The notes: generated by a model from the letters alone, not told the origin. Numbered from the stretch's first letter, positions 17,153-26,930 are shown. The stretch is DNA of 45,399 bases from Sulfurimonas sp. (GCA_028684815.1 JAQUFE010000019.1:1-45399); one strand, 5' to 3'. Numbers and translations are program-made.

Positions 17153-18355
17153 ATGAACTTTGAACAATTGGCTAAAAAATACAAAACTCCGCTCTATGTC
17201 TATAATCTTGACAATATGAGCCAGAGATATGAAGAGTTAAAAGAGGCATTTAAAGGTAGAAAATCAATCCTAGCTTACGCTGTAAAAGCAAACTCAAATC
17301 TTAGCGTGGTTAAGCACTTTGGAGATTTAGGAAGTGGGGCGGATTGTGTCTCTATTGGCGAAGTTCGCCGTGCTCTCTTGGCTGGGATCCCTCATTATAA
17401 GGTGATTTTCTCAGGTGTTGGAAAGAGTGATGATGAGATTCATGAAGCGATTTTAAGTGATATCCTCTATATAAATGTTGAGAGTGAAGCTGAGCTTTTG
17501 CGTGTTGAGCAGATCGCAAAAGAGTTGGGCAAAATCTCTCGTATAAGCGTGAGAGTAAATCCAAATATAGACCCAAAAACCCATCCATACATCTCAACAG
17601 GACTTCATGATAACAAGTTTGGTGTAGATATAAATAGTGCTAAAAGGATGTATATCTTAGCTAAAAACTCAGCATCTCTTGACCCTGTTGGCATTCATTT
17701 CCACATAGGCTCACAACTAACACACTTAGAGCCAATCTATGAGTCAGCGGTCATTGTAGCTGATATGGTTCGCTCGCTTGAAGCGATAGATATAGAATTA
17801 AAATTTTTTGATATTGGTGGTGGGCTTGGTGTTACTTATGATGCTGAGGTAACGATAAAACCTTATGATTATGCACAAGCAATTTTAGGTGCTATAAAAG
17901 GTCTTGATTTGACTATCATTTGTGAGCCAGGTAGATTTCTGACTGCAAATGCAGGGTACTTTTTAACTAAGGTTTTGTATGAGAAACAAAATGGAGATAA
18001 GAAGTTTGTTGTAGTTGATGGCGCTATGAATGATCTGCTTCGTCCGAGCCTTTACAACGCTTACCATAAGATAGAAGCACTAGTAGATGACAAGAGTAAA
18101 ACTAAAGTAGTAGATATTGTCGGTCCAGTTTGTGAAAGTGGTGATTTTTTTGCGAAAAACTATGAACTTCCAGAAGTAAAAAGAAATGATTTGCTAGTAA
18201 TCCATAGTGCTGGAGCCTATGGTTTTGGTATGGGAAGTAACTACAACACCAGAGGTAGAAGTGCAGAAGTGGCAGTAAAAGGCGGCGAGGACAGACTTAT
18301 AAGAAAGCGAGAAGAGTTTGAAGATATCATAGCTCTTGAGAAAGACTTTATTTGA
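17153..18355 (+). CDS. lysA: Diaminopimelate decarboxylase
   Basis: PLP enzyme that decarboxylates meso-diaminopimelate to lysine. AYAVKANSNLSV (about 42-53) holds the PLP lysine. HFHIGSQL, DIGGGLGV, CEPGRFLTANAGY and the C-terminal GPVCESGDFF, with the catalytic cysteine, are all present in order. It is 400 residues, normal. A family C hairpin lies just past the stop. Confidence 0.95.
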   Translation: MNFEQLAKKYKTPLYVYNLDNMSQRYEELKEAFKGRKSILAYAVKANSNLSVVKHFGDLGSGADCVSIGEVRRALLAGIPHYKVIFSGVGKSDDEIHEAILSDILYINVESEAELLRVEQIAKELGKISRISVRVNPNIDPKTHPYISTGLHDNKFGVDINSAKRMYILAKNSASLDPVGIHFHIGSQLTHLEPIYESAVIVADMVRSLEAIDIELKFFDIGGGLGVTYDAEVTIKPYDYAQAILGAIKGLDLTIICEPGRFLTANAGYFLTKVLYEKQNGDKKFVVVDGAMNDLLRPSLYNAYHKIEALVDDKSKTKVVDIVGPVCESGDFFAKNYELPEVKRNDLLVIHSAGAYGFGMGSNYNTRGRSAEVAVKGGEDRLIRKREEFEDIIALEKDFI

Positions 18356-18363
18356 TTTATACA

Positions 18364-18386
18364 GATAATGAGCAAAGCCCATTATC
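18364..18386. repeat. Hairpin following lysA (family C copy 2)
   Basis: A gataatg / cattatc 7-base stem around agcaaagcc. The loop and inner stem are identical to the hairpin after rplY at 15261-15287, while the outer stem bases differ but still pair, which suggests the structure itself is maintained. No T-tract follows. Confidence 0.6.
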
Positions 18387-18479
18387 TTATGCTAAGTTTT
18401 CTCACAGAGAGTCTTACGACAGCTTCAGCAGAAGGCTCACGCACAGAGACCGTGCTTAAAAATATAAAAGGAGACCAAC

Positions 18480-19256
18480 TTGTATTTTATTGATGTTCAA
18501 GGCACCCTTATAAGCGACGATGATAAGTCACCGATTCGTGGAAGTAGAGAGTTTATAAAGAGATGCAATACAAAAAATATCCCATATATGGTTGTAACAA
18601 ACAACACTAAGAAGGCATCAAAGGATTTTTACAATTTTTTGATCTCACAAGGGTTTGAATTTGGTTTTGATAAGTACCTTGACCCACTTATGATACTTGA
18701 GTCTCATGTAGAAAAAGACTCTGTAGCTGCTTATGGCGCTGATGAGTTTTTAAAAACCCTCTCTTCTATGGGCTACAACTTAGACTATATAAATCCAAAA
18801 ACAGTTTTAGTGGCTATAAAAGAGGATTTTACTAACGAAGACTATGCGCAGATGATAGAGTTTTTACTCCTTGGTGCAACTCTAGTTGGTATGCATGAGA
18901 CTTCCATTTATGCTAAAAACTCTAAAAGATATCCTGGTGTTGGAGCAATTTTAAAGATGCTAGAGTTTGCAACTTCAACTAGTTATAAGGTTGTTGGAAA
19001 GCCAAGTATTGCTTTTTATGAGGAGTCTTTAAGAGCTTTAAGAAAACAGAGTCCTGAGGCTCTTTTTACTGATATTACAATGATAAGTGATGATGTTAAA
19101 GGTGATTTGGGTGGAGCAAAAGAGATGGGGATAAAGACTTTTTTTGTAACGAGTGGAAAATATAAAAATGAAGCAGAGATAGTGCCATTTTTAGATCCAG
19201 AGTTAAGACCAGATGCCGTTTATGCTGATATGCAAGAGATTTTGGAGGAGTTATGA
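18480..19256 (+). CDS. HAD-superfamily NagD-like protein with altered motif I
   Basis: A 258-residue HAD protein with a NagD-type (IIA) layout. The TTG start follows an ideal aaggag site. Motif I reads FIDVQGTLI: the nucleophile Asp5 is kept but the general acid/base position, normally Asp, is Gln7. Motif II is VTNNT, motif III Lys is in VGKPS, and motif IV is ISDDVKGD. Phosphotransfer chemistry may be slow or changed, so a phosphatase role should not be assumed. A HAD gene occupies this place between lysA and pheA in Campylobacter. It overlaps pheA by 4 bases. Confidence 0.85.
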   Translation: MYFIDVQGTLISDDDKSPIRGSREFIKRCNTKNIPYMVVTNNTKKASKDFYNFLISQGFEFGFDKYLDPLMILESHVEKDSVAAYGADEFLKTLSSMGYNLDYINPKTVLVAIKEDFTNEDYAQMIEFLLLGATLVGMHETSIYAKNSKRYPGVGAILKMLEFATSTSYKVVGKPSIAFYEESLRALRKQSPEALFTDITMISDDVKGDLGGAKEMGIKTFFVTSGKYKNEAEIVPFLDPELRPDAVYADMQEILEEL

Positions 19257-20341
19257 AGAGCTTAGATGATTGCAGAATAGCCATCGACAAACTAGACTCG
19301 CAGATGCTAGATTTGCTAAATGAGAGGATGAGAGTAGTGCATCGTGTGGGCGAGATAAAAAAAGAGTCTGGCGGTGCTATTTATAGACCTGAGAGAGAAA
19401 AAGCTATCATCGATAGGCTTGAGGCTCAAAGTAGAGAAAATGGTGGACTTTTAAACAAAAGTGCAATTGCAGCTATCTTTTTAGAGATTTTTGCAGTCTC
19501 AAGAAACCTAGAAAAGCCTGAACTTATAGCATATCTGGGGCCTGAGGGAACATTTACACATCAAGCTGCAGAGAGCCGTTTTGGTGCAATGAGTGACTAT
19601 CTCTCATTAGGTTCTATCAACGCAGTTTTTAAAACTCTTGAAGCAAAGAGAGCTAAGTTTGGAGTAGTCCCAATTGAGAACTCAAAAGATGGAATAGTTG
19701 GAGAGACACTTGATTTGCTTGCCAAAAGCAGTGTAAAAATTGTAGCGGAACTCTATATGCCCATACATATGTCTTTTGTTACAAAGGCCTCAAAGCTTAG
19801 TGATGTTAAGAGAATCTACTCAAAAGATAAAGGTTTTGGGCAGTGTAGAGAGTTTTTATCTGAGCATGGACTGGTAAATGTTGAGTTGATTCCAGTTGAC
19901 TCAACGGCAAAGGCTGCCATCTTAGCTGCACAAGACCCTAGCTCAGCTGCCATCTGTTCACACATAGCTGCGAAACTCTACAGTGTTCCAACTATGTTTG
20001 AAAACATTGAAGATGAGCACGATAGCTCTACTCGTTTTGTAATTTTAAGTGACTTTAAAAATGCAATAAGTGGAGATGATAAAACTTCGATTTTAGTTAA
20101 ACTCGAAGATGCAAAAGAGGCAGGTTCACTAGTACATTTTCTAAAAGATTTTGATGATGAGAAGATAAATCTCTCAAAGATTGAGTCTCGTCCATCAAAG
20201 GGTAATGTAGGTTTTGGATACTGGTTTTATATTGATTTTTATGGGCATATTGATGAGGCTCATATTCAAAAAGTGCTATCAAAGCACGATGCCGAGGTGA
20301 CTTGGCTTGGAAGTTATGTAAAGGGTGAAGATGAAATTTAA
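19253..20341 (+). CDS. pheA: Bifunctional chorismate mutase/prephenate dehydratase
   Basis: Converts chorismate through prephenate to phenylpyruvate for phenylalanine synthesis. There is an N-terminal AroQ-type chorismate mutase (about 1-90, with LDSQMLDLLNERM), a prephenate dehydratase domain (YLGPEGTFTHQAA; VPIENSKDGIVGET; the catalytic Thr in DSSTRFVIL) and a C-terminal ACT domain (ESRPSKGNVGFGYWFYID) for feedback control by phenylalanine. It is 362 residues, complete. It overlaps both neighbours. Confidence 0.95.
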   Translation: MKSLDDCRIAIDKLDSQMLDLLNERMRVVHRVGEIKKESGGAIYRPEREKAIIDRLEAQSRENGGLLNKSAIAAIFLEIFAVSRNLEKPELIAYLGPEGTFTHQAAESRFGAMSDYLSLGSINAVFKTLEAKRAKFGVVPIENSKDGIVGETLDLLAKSSVKIVAELYMPIHMSFVTKASKLSDVKRIYSKDKGFGQCREFLSEHGLVNVELIPVDSTAKAAILAAQDPSSAAICSHIAAKLYSVPTMFENIEDEHDSSTRFVILSDFKNAISGDDKTSILVKLEDAKEAGSLVHFLKDFDDEKINLSKIESRPSKGNVGFGYWFYIDFYGHIDEAHIQKVLSKHDAEVTWLGSYVKGEDEI

Positions 20342-21425
20342 TGCTAAGATAAAAGATATTAAAACATATGAAGCTGGAAAGCCAATCGAGCTTGTAGTTC
20401 GTGAGTTTGGCATCGAGCCAAAGGATATAGTAAAGCTTGCATCTAATGAAAATCCTTATGGATGTTCTAGTAGAGTAACAGAGTCGATTTCAAAAATTTT
20501 AACAAAGATGTCTCTCTATCCAGATGATTCTATGATGGATTTAAAGGCTGCACTTGCAAAAAGATTTGAGCTTAAAGATGAGAATGTAATCATTGGCTCA
20601 GGAAGTGATCAAGTCATAGAGTTTTTAATCCATGCTAAAGCAGAGCAGGGTACAAAAATATTAATGAATTCAATTACATTTGCTATGTATGAAATCTACG
20701 CAAAACATGTAGGTGCTGAAATTTTACGCACAACCTCGCAAGAGCATGATTTAGATGAGTTTTATGAGGTTTACAAAAAGGAAAATCCAGCTATTATCTT
20801 TATCTGTACACCAAATAATCCAACAGGTGATGCCATAGATGCACAAAAGCTCTTTGACTTTTTAAAGAAGATTGATAGTGATACTTTAGTGGTAATTGAT
20901 GGTGCTTATATGGAGTATGCAATTGCTAAAGATGCAAGCAAAGAGGTAAAACCAAAAGAACTAATAGAGAGTTTTGAAAATGTAATCTACCTTGGAACTT
21001 TCTCAAAAGCTTATGGGCTTGGTGGTATGAGAGTTGGTTATGGATTAGCTCCAGCTGCAATTATAAAAGAGTTATATAAACTAAGACCCCCATTTAATAT
21101 TACAACACTCTCACTTGAAGCTGCAAAAGTTGCTCTTAGTGATGAAGAGTTTGTTAAAAATAGTGTAGTTAACAATTTTAGTGAGATGAAACGCTATGAA
21201 GAGTTTGCAAAGAAGCAAAAAATAGATATAATTGAGAGCTATACAAATTTTGTTACTTTATGTCTAAATCCGAGCCAAAATTCTTCACAAATTGCAAGCC
21301 TTCTTTTGAAAAAGGGAATGATTGTAAGAGATTTAAGTAGTTATAACATGAATGCTATTAGGGTGACAGTTGGAACAAAAGAGCAAAATAGTCGCTTTTT
21401 TGAGCTAATGCAAGAGATATTATAA
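20331..21425 (+). CDS. hisC: Histidinol-phosphate aminotransferase
   Basis: PLP-dependent aminotransferase of histidine synthesis; members of this family may also act on aromatic amino acids, which would suit its place behind pheA. LASNENPYG, FICTPNNPTGD, YLGTFSKAYGLGGMRVGYG (PLP lysine) and the C-terminal IRVTVGT arginine block are present. The ATG at 20331 with aaggg 5 bases upstream is preferred to a GTG at 20325. Length is 364 residues. It overlaps pheA by 11 bases. Confidence 0.93.
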   Translation: MKFNAKIKDIKTYEAGKPIELVVREFGIEPKDIVKLASNENPYGCSSRVTESISKILTKMSLYPDDSMMDLKAALAKRFELKDENVIIGSGSDQVIEFLIHAKAEQGTKILMNSITFAMYEIYAKHVGAEILRTTSQEHDLDEFYEVYKKENPAIIFICTPNNPTGDAIDAQKLFDFLKKIDSDTLVVIDGAYMEYAIAKDASKEVKPKELIESFENVIYLGTFSKAYGLGGMRVGYGLAPAAIIKELYKLRPPFNITTLSLEAAKVALSDEEFVKNSVVNNFSEMKRYEEFAKKQKIDIIESYTNFVTLCLNPSQNSSQIASLLLKKGMIVRDLSSYNMNAIRVTVGTKEQNSRFFELMQEIL

Positions 21426-21436
21426 ACGGGAAATAG

Positions 21437-23152
21437 ATGGATTTTAAGGTACTTTTTTCTCAGCTAGTTGTTCTTTACACAAAGCTTACTAAGCAGCAAA
21501 GAGCTATTATTGCAATGGCTGTTATTGGAATAGTCGCTTTTTTGATTTTTTTGGTAGTTTTTACTGCTAAAAAAAAGACGGATGATGATTATGAGATTTT
21601 ATTTAACTCTCTAAGTTCACAAGATGCTGCAAAGATAGTTGATCAGTTAGAAAAAGATGGAATATCTTATAAACTAGAAGATAATAACATCATAAAAGTA
21701 CCAAAAGAGGTAGTTTATAAAGAACGAATAACCATAGCATCTATGGGCATACCTAAAAATACTGGTGTTGGGTTTGAACTCTTTGACACACAAGAGTTTG
21801 GGGCTACAAGTTTTGATCAAAACATCAAATATCTCCGTGCTCTAGAGGGTGAACTCTCAAGAACCATCAACGCATTAGCCCCAATAGAGTCAGCAAGTGT
21901 TAGCCTGGCAATTCCAAAAGACACACTATTTATCGCCAAACAAGTAGATCCTAGCGCATCTGTTATGGTAACTCTAGTAGAGGGCAGAAAGCTCTCCTCA
22001 AAACAGATTAGAGGTATAAAAAACCTTGTGGCATCTGCTGTACCAAAAATGAAGTCAACAAATGTGATGCTTGTAAATTCTGATGGTGAGACGCTAGGTG
22101 ATGAGGATGAGATGGCTCAAATGGGCGAACTCTCAGTTGTTCAACAGCAGTACAAAGCAAAAGAAGAGAAAAAAAGACAGATAAAAATCATGCAAGTAAT
22201 TGCTCCTTTTGTAGGTGGACAAGAGAAAGTTGTAGCTCAGGTAAATATAGACTTTGATTTTTCTATCAAAAACTCTACATCTGAGACATTTGATCCTGAA
22301 AATGTTGTTAGAAGTGAGCAGTCAAGTGAAGAAAAAAGAGAGGGAAGCACTCCAGTAGAAGTTGGAGGAGTGCCTGGAACTGTAAGCAATATAGGTCCAG
22401 TTGAGGGATTAACAAGTAATCAAACTAGTGAGAAGTATGAGAAAAATACAGGTACTACTAACTATGAGGTTGGTAAAACAGTCTCAACTACAAAGTCAGA
22501 ATTTGCCCGTATAAAAAAGATTAGCGCAGCAGTTATAGTTGATGGCAAGTATAAGTATAAGCTAGATGAAAATAATAAGCCAACAAAAGAGCTTGAATAT
22601 TTGGCACTTCAAGATAGTGATCTTGATGCTCTCTCTTCGCTTGTCAGCCGCTCTATTGGCATAGATGAGGCAAGAGGCGATCAGGTAAGCGTTAAAAATC
22701 TTCAGTTTAAAAGAGATGCATCTTTAGGTGAGATCGATGGAGTCTCAAGGGCTTTAACTTTCTCCCAAACTTATTTGGCACCATTTTCTGGGTTATTTAA
22801 ATATCTTTTTGTTCTTATTTTACTTTTGATACTTTACAAAAAAGTTATCTCTCCATTTGCACTTAGAATGCTTGAAGTATCAAAAGAAGATGATGAATTA
22901 ACTCGACCATCACTAGATATTGAAGATGATGAAGAGGAAGATCTAGTTGAAAAAGTTCAGCAGATGCGTAAAAAAGTTGAGAGCCAACTAGGTGTTGGTG
23001 AGGGCTTTAATGAAGATGAACTAAAACATGAGGTTCTTCTAGAAAAAGTTAGAAACATGGCAGAAGATGCACCAGAAGAGATAGCGGCTCTTCTGCAATC
23101 TCTTCTAGTTGGTGAAGATGAACAACCTTACACAAGAGAAAGAGGTAGATAG
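21437..23152 (+). CDS. fliF: Flagellar MS-ring protein FliF
   Basis: Builds the MS ring of the flagellar basal body in the inner membrane. Of 571 residues, there is an N-terminal membrane helix (about 23-45), ring-building motifs (YEILFNSLSSQDAAKIVDQL, and VGFELFDTQEFG), a long periplasmic region, a second helix (LFKYLFVLILLLILY, about 455) and an acidic C-terminal tail that should bind FliG. It is followed 2 bases later by fliG. Gene order hisC-fliF-fliG-fliH-dxs is characteristic of Campylobacterota. Confidence 0.95.
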   Translation: MDFKVLFSQLVVLYTKLTKQQRAIIAMAVIGIVAFLIFLVVFTAKKKTDDDYEILFNSLSSQDAAKIVDQLEKDGISYKLEDNNIIKVPKEVVYKERITIASMGIPKNTGVGFELFDTQEFGATSFDQNIKYLRALEGELSRTINALAPIESASVSLAIPKDTLFIAKQVDPSASVMVTLVEGRKLSSKQIRGIKNLVASAVPKMKSTNVMLVNSDGETLGDEDEMAQMGELSVVQQQYKAKEEKKRQIKIMQVIAPFVGGQEKVVAQVNIDFDFSIKNSTSETFDPENVVRSEQSSEEKREGSTPVEVGGVPGTVSNIGPVEGLTSNQTSEKYEKNTGTTNYEVGKTVSTTKSEFARIKKISAAVIVDGKYKYKLDENNKPTKELEYLALQDSDLDALSSLVSRSIGIDEARGDQVSVKNLQFKRDASLGEIDGVSRALTFSQTYLAPFSGLFKYLFVLILLLILYKKVISPFALRMLEVSKEDDELTRPSLDIEDDEEEDLVEKVQQMRKKVESQLGVGEGFNEDELKHEVLLEKVRNMAEDAPEEIAALLQSLLVGEDEQPYTRERGR

Positions 23153-23154
23153 TT

Positions 23155-24180
23155 ATGAGTTTAAACCCAACCCAACAAGCAAAATTAGATGAAATGAGTA
23201 TGGCTGAAAAAATCTCTATACTTCTTATGCAGTTAGGTGAAGAGCCAACAGCTGCAATTTTTTCAAATATGAATGTAGATGCTATAACTGAAGTGTCAAA
23301 ATACATTGCTGGAAATAGGAGTGTTGAAAAAGCGATAGCTACTGTTATACTTGAAGAGTTTCATGCAATATTTCAGTCAGGACAGTTTATTACGTCTGGT
23401 GGTATGGAGTATGCAAGAGAGCTTCTATATAGAACACTAGGCCCTGAAGAGGCTAAGAAAGTTTTAGATAAGTTATCAAAGAGCATGCAAAATATTCAAA
23501 ACTTCTCTTATCTATCAAAAATCAAGCCTCAGCAGCTCTCAGACTTTATTGTAAACGAGCATCCACAAACCATAGCGCTAATTTTAGCTCATATGGATCC
23601 AACAGAAGCTGCAGATACTCTTCAGTTTTTTCCAGATGATTTGCGCTCAGAAGTAGCTATGAGAATGGCTAGGCTTGGAGATATCTCTCCTTCTGTTATC
23701 AAGAGAGTCTCAGCGGTACTAGAGTCTAAACTAGAGTCTTTAGCATCTTACAAAGTCGAAGTTGGTGGACCTCGCGCAGTTGCTGATATCTTTAACCGCC
23801 TAGGTGCAAAGAGTGCAAAAGCTACGCTATCTCAGGTTGAGCAGATAGATGAAGAGCTTGCAACTCAGATAAAAGAGATGATGTTTACCTTTGAGGATAT
23901 TGTCACTCTTGATAAGTCTGCAATTACAGAAATACTTAAAGCGGTTGATAAAAAAGAACTTATGCTTGCTCTTAAGAGTGCGCCAGAAGAGCTAAAAGAG
24001 AAATTCTTCTCTGGAATGAGTGAGAGAGCTAAAGAGGCATTTGATGAAGAGATGCAGTTTTTGGGTGCTGTTAAGATGAAAGATGTTGAGAATGCTCAAA
24101 GACAGATTGTTGAACTTGTAAATGGGTTAGCGGAGGCTGGAACTATACAGATGGGCTCAAACGATGAGATGGTAGAGTAA
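23155..24180 (+). CDS. fliG: Flagellar motor switch protein FliG
   Basis: Rotor protein that links the MS ring to the stator and sets rotation direction. In 341 residues it has the N-terminal FliF-binding domain (AEKISILLMQLGEEPTAAIF), the middle domain with NEHPQTIALILAHMDP (the EHPQ motif), and the charged C-terminal torque domain ending near ELVNGLAEAGTI. It is complete and tightly spaced between fliF and fliH. Confidence 0.95.
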   Translation: MSLNPTQQAKLDEMSMAEKISILLMQLGEEPTAAIFSNMNVDAITEVSKYIAGNRSVEKAIATVILEEFHAIFQSGQFITSGGMEYARELLYRTLGPEEAKKVLDKLSKSMQNIQNFSYLSKIKPQQLSDFIVNEHPQTIALILAHMDPTEAADTLQFFPDDLRSEVAMRMARLGDISPSVIKRVSAVLESKLESLASYKVEVGGPRAVADIFNRLGAKSAKATLSQVEQIDEELATQIKEMMFTFEDIVTLDKSAITEILKAVDKKELMLALKSAPEELKEKFFSGMSERAKEAFDEEMQFLGAVKMKDVENAQRQIVELVNGLAEAGTIQMGSNDEMVE

Positions 24181-24184
24181 GGCA

Positions 24185-24970
24185 ATGGCAACTGTAATCT
24201 CAAACGATAAACTGATGAAGCACAATGTAGATAAGTATACCTTTAAAGTCTTGGCTATGGGGCCAACGACAGATACTAATGTACAAAAAAATGCTTCACA
24301 AATAAGTGAACCTAGAGAGCCAGAAAAACCTCAAGCTAGCGTAGATTCAAGCGCAATAAGTAGAAGTTCTAAAGATTCACTTATAGAGTCTTTGATGAAA
24401 AAAACTGATGAGATGTCCTCTAACTTTATAAAGTTACAGATGAAGCTAGAAGCTATGAGTGAAGATCATAAAAAAGAGATTGAGAAGGTAAGAGCAGAAT
24501 CGTTTGAGCAAGGAGCTATATCTGGTAAAGAGCAGGCCCTAAAAGAGGAACAAGGAAGTGTTAAAAACTCTTTAGAGCAGTTTATAAATTCTATAAAAAC
24601 GCTAGAAAGTAGTGCATCTGAATATGAGAAAGCCTTAGAGGGAATAAAATCAGAGTTAGTTAGCGCTGCTCTTGATATCTCAAAAGAGGTTATAAGTGCA
24701 GAGTTATCAACAAACTCAAGTGCAATAGCTGATGGTTTATCGCGAGAACTTATAAAAGAGCTCCAAAGTGCATCTAAGATAAAGCTAAAAGTAAACCCTA
24801 AAAACCATGGAGATTTATCAAAAAGTCTAGGCTCGCTAGAACATGTTGAGATTGTGTCAGATGGTGCAGTTAGCGAGGGTGGAGTCATCGCCATTAGTGA
24901 TGTGGGAAATATAGATGCACAGATTTCTAAGAGATTTGAGAGAGTGAAAAAAGCAGCATTAAGTGAATAA
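24185..24970 (+). CDS. fliH: Flagellar assembly protein FliH
   Basis: Stator-like regulator of the FliI export ATPase in the flagellar type III apparatus. The 261-residue protein is low-complexity and Ser/Lys/Glu-rich at the N-terminus, with a long helical central region (about 70-150, including SFEQGAISGKEQALKEEQ) and a conserved C-terminal FliH/HrpE-like domain (LDISKEVISAELSTNS, KLKVNPKNHGDL, and VIAISDVGNIDAQISKRFER). Position behind fliG supports the call. The stop is 3 bases before dxs. Confidence 0.9.
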   Translation: MATVISNDKLMKHNVDKYTFKVLAMGPTTDTNVQKNASQISEPREPEKPQASVDSSAISRSSKDSLIESLMKKTDEMSSNFIKLQMKLEAMSEDHKKEIEKVRAESFEQGAISGKEQALKEEQGSVKNSLEQFINSIKTLESSASEYEKALEGIKSELVSAALDISKEVISAELSTNSSAIADGLSRELIKELQSASKIKLKVNPKNHGDLSKSLGSLEHVEIVSDGAVSEGGVIAISDVGNIDAQISKRFERVKKAALSE

Positions 24971-24973
24971 AAA

Positions 24974-26797
24974 ATGATAAATGTAAAAGAAAAAAGTATA
25001 AAAGAGTTAGAAGTTCTTTGCCAAGATATAAGAGAAGAGATTTTAAGAGTCGTTAGCAAAAACGGAGGACATCTTAGTTCAACTCTTGGTGCAACAGAAC
25101 TGATTGTAGCTATGCACAAAGTTTTTGATGTAAGCAAAGACCCCTTTATTTTTGATGTATCGCATCAATCATACGCACATAAACTACTAACAAAGAGATG
25201 GGAAAATTTTGAGACGCTTCGTCAGTTTGGGGGCACTTGTGGATATACAAAACCAAGTGAATCAGAGTTTGATTACTTTGTAGCTGGTCATAGTTCCACT
25301 TCTATCTCTCTAGGAGTAGGCGCTGCAAAGGCGATAAAACTAAAAGGTGAGCAAAGAGAAAGAATCCCTGTAGTTATGATAGGCGATGGCTCAATGACAG
25401 CTGGAATGGTTTATGAAGCATTAAATGAGTTAGGAGATAGAAAATATCCTCTTGTAATCATCTTAAATGACAATGAGATGAGCATCGCAAAACCAATAGG
25501 TGCAATTAGCAGAATGTTAAGCTCAGCGATGGCATCTCCACTTTACCAAAAGTTTAAAAAACATACTGAAAATTTTGTAGATAACTTCGGTGAGAGCGGA
25601 CACTACATAGCAAAAAGGATGGAAGAGTCTCTTAAACTTATCACTCCAGGGGTTTTGTTTGAAGAGATGGGTATAAACTACATAGGGCCTGTTGATGGGC
25701 ACAATCTCTCTCAACTTATAGAGATTATGCAGACTGCCAAAAATCTTAAACAACCAGTTATTATCCACGCTCAAACCATAAAAGGCAAGGGCTATGAGAT
25801 AGCTGAGGGCAAAGAAGAGAAGTGGCACGGTGTTGGTCCTTTTGACCTAAATGATGGCACAGCTACTAAAAAAGCCTCTTCTAAGAGTGCTACACAAATC
25901 TATACAGAAGCTCTTATGCATCTAGCAAAAAACAATGAAAAAATTGTTGGTGCCACTGCTGCAATGCCTAGCGGAACTGGGCTTAGTGAACTGATGCAAG
26001 CTTATCCTGATAGATTTTGGGATGTTGCTATTGCTGAGCAACATGCAGTTACATCTATGGCAGCGCTAGCTAAAGAGGGATTTAAACCTTTTTGTACTAT
26101 CTACTCAACTTTTTTACAACGCGCTTATGACCAAGTTATTCATGACACATGTTTGATGGATCTGCCTGTTGTTTTTGCACTTGATAGGGCTGGAATAGTT
26201 GGTGAAGATGGAGAGACACATCAGGGTGCCTTTGATATCAGTTTTTTAAGAGCTATCCCAAATATGACACTCTTTGCTCCAAGAGATGAGAAGTCATTTC
26301 ATCAAGCCCTAGGTTTTGCTGCAGAGTATAATCATCCATGCTCACTTAGATATCCAAGAGGCTCTTTTACTGAGACAGATCTTCCTGAGTCAGCTCCTTT
26401 TGAGCTAGCAAAATCTCAATTACTGCGCTCAAATAAGGGAGAGATATTATTTGTTGGTTATGGAAATGGAGTGGGGCGGGCTTACGAGACAGCTGAGCTA
26501 CTTAAAGTTGAGGTTAGCATACTAGATTTAAGATTTGTAAAGCCTCTTGATGAGGAGATGCTACTTGATTTATCAAAGAAACATAAAAAATGGTTTATCT
26601 TTAGTGATAGCTCTAAGATGGGTGGTGTTGGTTCTGCTATCTTAGAATTTTTCTCACAAGAAAAAATCTTTGATGTAGAGCTAGTGAGTTTTGAGTACGA
26701 GGATAAGTTTATAACCCATGGAAATACAAAACAAGTAGAAGAGTCATTAGGACTTCTGCCTAAGCAATTAGCTAAGAGAGTTGAAATCCTCTCTTAG
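24974..26797 (+). CDS. dxs: 1-deoxy-D-xylulose-5-phosphate synthase
   Basis: Thiamine-diphosphate enzyme that condenses pyruvate and glyceraldehyde 3-phosphate in the first step of the MEP isoprenoid pathway. In 607 residues it shows GHLSSTLGATELI near the N-terminus, the ThDP/Mg site GDGSMTAGMVYEALN, FEEMGINYIGPVDGH, the transketolase-like AIAEQHAV block and LDRAGIVGEDGETHQG. It is complete, and ends the flagellar/isoprenoid run with no clear terminator. Confidence 0.95.
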   Translation: MINVKEKSIKELEVLCQDIREEILRVVSKNGGHLSSTLGATELIVAMHKVFDVSKDPFIFDVSHQSYAHKLLTKRWENFETLRQFGGTCGYTKPSESEFDYFVAGHSSTSISLGVGAAKAIKLKGEQRERIPVVMIGDGSMTAGMVYEALNELGDRKYPLVIILNDNEMSIAKPIGAISRMLSSAMASPLYQKFKKHTENFVDNFGESGHYIAKRMEESLKLITPGVLFEEMGINYIGPVDGHNLSQLIEIMQTAKNLKQPVIIHAQTIKGKGYEIAEGKEEKWHGVGPFDLNDGTATKKASSKSATQIYTEALMHLAKNNEKIVGATAAMPSGTGLSELMQAYPDRFWDVAIAEQHAVTSMAALAKEGFKPFCTIYSTFLQRAYDQVIHDTCLMDLPVVFALDRAGIVGEDGETHQGAFDISFLRAIPNMTLFAPRDEKSFHQALGFAAEYNHPCSLRYPRGSFTETDLPESAPFELAKSQLLRSNKGEILFVGYGNGVGRAYETAELLKVEVSILDLRFVKPLDEEMLLDLSKKHKKWFIFSDSSKMGGVGSAILEFFSQEKIFDVELVSFEYEDKFITHGNTKQVEESLGLLPKQLAKRVEILS

Positions 26798-26908
26798 TTA
26801 ATTAATAATTCCTCCCTAATAACTCCGATGCTTTTATGATAACTAAAAAGCCAAAATCAAATTTGAGATGTTATAATAATTTACTACAAAAAATGAGCAC
26901 AAATAAAA

Positions 26909-26930
26909 GTTGTTAGTGAATTATAACAAC
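26909..26930. promoter_or_regulatory. Inverted repeat upstream of the AMMECR1-like gene
   Basis: Perfect 7-base arms gttgtta / taacaac are separated by 8 AT-rich bases, 45 bases before the next start codon, in a 178-base spacer after dxs. The spacing would suit a dimeric repressor or activator site. No specific regulator can be named. The rest of the spacer contains only AT-rich sequence and a good aaggag ribosome site at the gene. Confidence 0.35.

Noticed and set aside
24466-25137. Long minus-strand open frame (223 codons) opposite fliH and dxs
   Set aside because: Shadow of strongly supported genes on the plus strand; the translated sequence is low complexity Ser/Phe-rich without motifs.
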